Part shown: positions 5,268 to 6,374 of the stretch, in pieces
Layout of the letters: each line of letters opens with the position of its first letter
How positions within the stretch are numbered: position 1 is the first letter of the stretch
NCBI GenBank assembly: GCA_031259745.1
Contig: JAIRLB010000073.1
Span: 1-6,374, forward strand
Direction of reading: 5' to 3'
DNA: 6,374 nucleotides
Source: Rickettsiales bacterium
GTDB lineage: Bacteria > Pseudomonadota > Alphaproteobacteria > Rs-D84
Notes under the pieces: generated by a model
What the model saw: only the letters and a program-made list of their open reading frames with translations
Database searches by the model: none
Told to the model about the DNA's origin: nothing
Position numbers and translations under genes: made by a program

Positions 5268-6164
5268 ATGTCTATCTTTAAGAACGGCGCTAATATTTTA
5301 TACATGCGCCGTGGCAATCATGCTATTAAAAGCATATACAGAAGCGGTGTGCAGATTTTTTTAAACAACGTAGCTGAGTATAATGCGGGTGATACAATAA
5401 TAAATAAAAGTCTTCTTTTTCAAGGATTTTCATATCTGCCCACACAATATTTTCAAGATGGAATTTATAGAATAATAATAGCTGGTGGCGGCGCCAGTAT
5501 GGTGGGGGGCACTATTTTTACAACTGAGGTTGAGATTCGCGAAATATTTAAAATAATGGCATATATAGGTAGTGAGGGTGGCGATTATGTTACTAGCACA
5601 AATCCCTATTCTGGTAGCGGCAAGGCTAATTCTAATCCCAGCTCGGCAGGAAGTTCTGACGGTGATTTCGGGGGAGCGGGCGGTACAGGTCATGATAGCG
5701 GTGTTGGAAAAGGCAGCGGCGGCGGCAATGCGCTTGGGAATGCCGCGAACGTTATAGCTGGCAGCTACGATACCAATGGCGGCGCGGGCAGCACTTGCAG
5801 ATTTTTAAGAATAAATGACGCGTTTTTAGTAAGCAATCCATTGAAAAGCTTTCAAATTGGCGGTTGCGGCGGAAGGTCTTATAGAACTTATATATTAGGC
5901 GGCGGCGGCGGCGCCAATGGGGGGGGCGCCGGAGGGAGCGGGTATGAAACCGACCCTTATGTTGGCGGGTCTGGCACTGGCGGCGGCGGCGGCGCAAGAT
6001 ACGCCAACGGTCAAGGAATTGGCGCGGGCAAAGCGAATGGGCGCGGTGGCGCGGCATATTTCGACGGCGAAAATTGGCATGACGTTTTTGATCAGACTAC
6101 GCAAGGGGCAAGTGGGTCTTCTGGACTTTTGAAAATAGAATTTTTATCACCATTAACAGATTAA
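5268..6164 (+). CDS. glycine-rich phage tail-tip / adhesin-like protein
   Basis: This 298-residue protein has three parts. Residues 1-65 are an ordinary N-terminal region (MSIFKNGANILYMRRGN...). Residues 66-115 begin with the strand-and-glycine element YRIIIAGGG. Residues 130-285 are very rich in glycine, with runs GGGGGANGGGAGGSG (211-225) and GTGGGGG (236-242), ending in SSGLLKIEFL (284-293). The layout, with a hydrophobic strand entering the glycine region and a G-L-L-K-I-x-F strand closing it, is that of glycine-rich phage fibre tips, in which polyglycine helices can pack and loops contact the host (phage S16 gp38 is the known structural example). AAGGAA (5255-5260) lies seven bases before the ATG. 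The gene carries an 8-G tract and repeated GGC runs, unstable in principle. No signal peptide is seen. A role in host recognition is inferred from context and composition. Confidence 0.65.
   Translation: MSIFKNGANILYMRRGNHAIKSIYRSGVQIFLNNVAEYNAGDTIINKSLLFQGFSYLPTQYFQDGIYRIIIAGGGASMVGGTIFTTEVEIREIFKIMAYIGSEGGDYVTSTNPYSGSGKANSNPSSAGSSDGDFGGAGGTGHDSGVGKGSGGGNALGNAANVIAGSYDTNGGAGSTCRFLRINDAFLVSNPLKSFQIGGCGGRSYRTYILGGGGGANGGGAGGSGYETDPYVGGSGTGGGGGARYANGQGIGAGKANGRGGAAYFDGENWHDVFDQTTQGASGSSGLLKIEFLSPLTD
5898..5995 (+). repeat. GGC-repeat pair and 8-G tract inside the adhesin gene
   Basis: The 17-base sequence GGCGGCGGCGGCGGCGC occurs at 5898-5914 and 5979-5995, exactly 81 bp apart and in frame. 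It encodes Gly211-215 and Gly238-242. Between the copies is a run of eight G (5919-5926). Recombination between copies would remove 27 codons without a frameshift, whereas slippage in the G tract would change the frame. Confidence 0.8.
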
Positions 6165-6174
6165 AGGACAAGGC

Positions 6175-6374
6175 ATGGAAAAAAACCAAATAATTTTGGT
6201 AAGGGGCGATTCACAGACAAATGAATTCGTGCCTCAAAATTTGTCTATCAAAGTCATGGGAGTTGATACGACAGATGCCGTATGCGAGCTAAAAATAGGC
6301 AATACAATAAAAACCGCCGGCGCCGTTGAAGATGTGTTTATATTTACAATAGAAGCGGCGGATATCGCTAATAT
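6175..6374 (+). CDS. partial phage protein of unknown function (runs off right edge)
   Basis: An ATG at 6175, six bases after AAAGGA (6163-6168, overlapping the adhesin stop), opens a frame that stays open for 66 codons to the window end. It begins MEKNQIILVRGDSQTNEFVP and continues with alternating strand-like segments (LSIKVMG, AVCELKIGN, VFIFTIEAADIAN). I do not recognise it firmly. The 'strand, R-G-D, strand' opening recalls the N-terminal beta-sandwich of phage baseplate-upper or fibre-base proteins such as BppU, but the resemblance is weak. It follows the adhesin gene closely in the same operon, so a tail-fibre or assembly role is plausible. Confidence 0.6.
   Translation, partial: MEKNQIILVRGDSQTNEFVPQNLSIKVMGVDTTDAVCELKIGNTIKTAGAVEDVFIFTIEAADIAN

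Larger units (their letters stand above)
2908..6374 (+). mobile_element. prophage or prophage remnant, baseplate/tail-fibre end (open on the right)
   Basis: Five consecutive rightward ORFs have phage tail character: baseplate J/gp47, DUF2612-type, fibre N-terminal-type, glycine-rich adhesin-like and an unrecognised partial gene. Gaps are 1-14 bp and mostly carry strong ribosome sites. The left boundary is uncertain and lies somewhere between the tRNA 3' end and the J gene start. No integrase, repressor, portal, capsid, sheath or tube gene occurs on the tRNA side. The J gene lacks its usual 5' part. Base composition looks more AT-rich than the ihfB-accDA operon. The right boundary, and any second copy of the tRNA 3' end as an attachment site, lie outside the window. 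Confidence 0.75.

Noticed and set aside
5752..6104. Minus-strand arginine- or alanine-rich frames opposite the adhesin
   Set aside because: They are by-products of the GGC repeats read in reverse (GCC), giving low-complexity alanine or arginine runs.
5917..6132. 71-residue plus-strand frame resembling a secreted protein (M-K-P-T-L-M-L-A-G-L-A-L-A-A-A-A-A)
   Set aside because: It overlaps the glycine-rich gene in another frame. Its alanine run is only the GGC repeat read as GCG, and no ribosome site precedes it. It is kept only as the possible slipped-frame tail.
4756..6164. Diversity-generating retroelement target in the tail-fibre genes
   Set aside because: No reverse transcriptase, template repeat or adenine-biased variable repeat is visible. 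The only repeats are GGC glycine codons.
1..6374. CRISPR array or insertion-sequence ends
   Set aside because: No regularly spaced repeats and no transposase-like frame or paired terminal inverted repeats with target duplication were seen.

Overview
The window joins a short stretch of bacterial chromosome (about 1-2907) to the late, baseplate-to-fibre end of a prophage or prophage remnant (about 3105 to the right edge). The host looks like a Gram-negative bacterium. An IHF-beta-like protein sits directly upstream of acetyl-CoA carboxylase carboxyltransferase, an arrangement that recalls the alphaproteobacterial ihfB...accD neighbourhood with the intervening trp genes missing. That placement is inference, not proof. 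The carboxyltransferase is unusual because its beta (AccD) and alpha (AccA) halves are one 580-residue chain. By eye, the prophage genes are more AT-rich than the ihfB-accDA operon.

Layout: positions 1-16 are the first codons of a leftward gene with a good Shine-Dalgarno. A divergent promoter region follows. The leftward promoter (69-41) carries two copies of a 14-bp direct repeat, and the rightward promoter (about 104-143) has a 7-bp inverted repeat centred on its -10 region. After a leader of about 135 nt that can fold and holds a possible 28-codon reading frame come ihfB-like (284-562) and accDA (566-2308), which look translationally coupled. A small leftward ORF of unknown function (2566-2324) converges on accDA, and a perfect 12-bp palindrome lies upstream of its start. 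A tRNA-Ser(GCU) gene with a clear promoter and encoded CCA occupies 2819-2907.

Downstream of the tRNA are three hairpins with T-tails, and then five rightward phage genes that are closely packed: a baseplate J/gp47-type protein lacking its usual N-terminus (3105-4151), a DUF2612-type baseplate protein (4153-4743), a tail-fibre/receptor-binding N-terminal-type protein (4756-5253), a glycine-rich tail-tip adhesin-like protein (5268-6164), and the start of an unrecognised gene running off the right edge (6175 onward). Together they form a contractile-type baseplate wedge plus host-recognition module. No integrase, regulator, capsid, sheath or tube gene lies between the tRNA and the J gene. The left part of the phage has therefore either been deleted or never lay on this side. 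The J gene starts only 21 bases after a strong terminator, with no visible promoter of its own.

The most interesting points are the beta-alpha carboxyltransferase fusion, the truncated J gene abutting a terminator cluster beside a tRNA, and the glycine-rich adhesin. The adhesin gene contains an 8-G tract and two 17-bp copies of a GGC repeat 81 bp apart, which makes it a candidate for phase or length variation.
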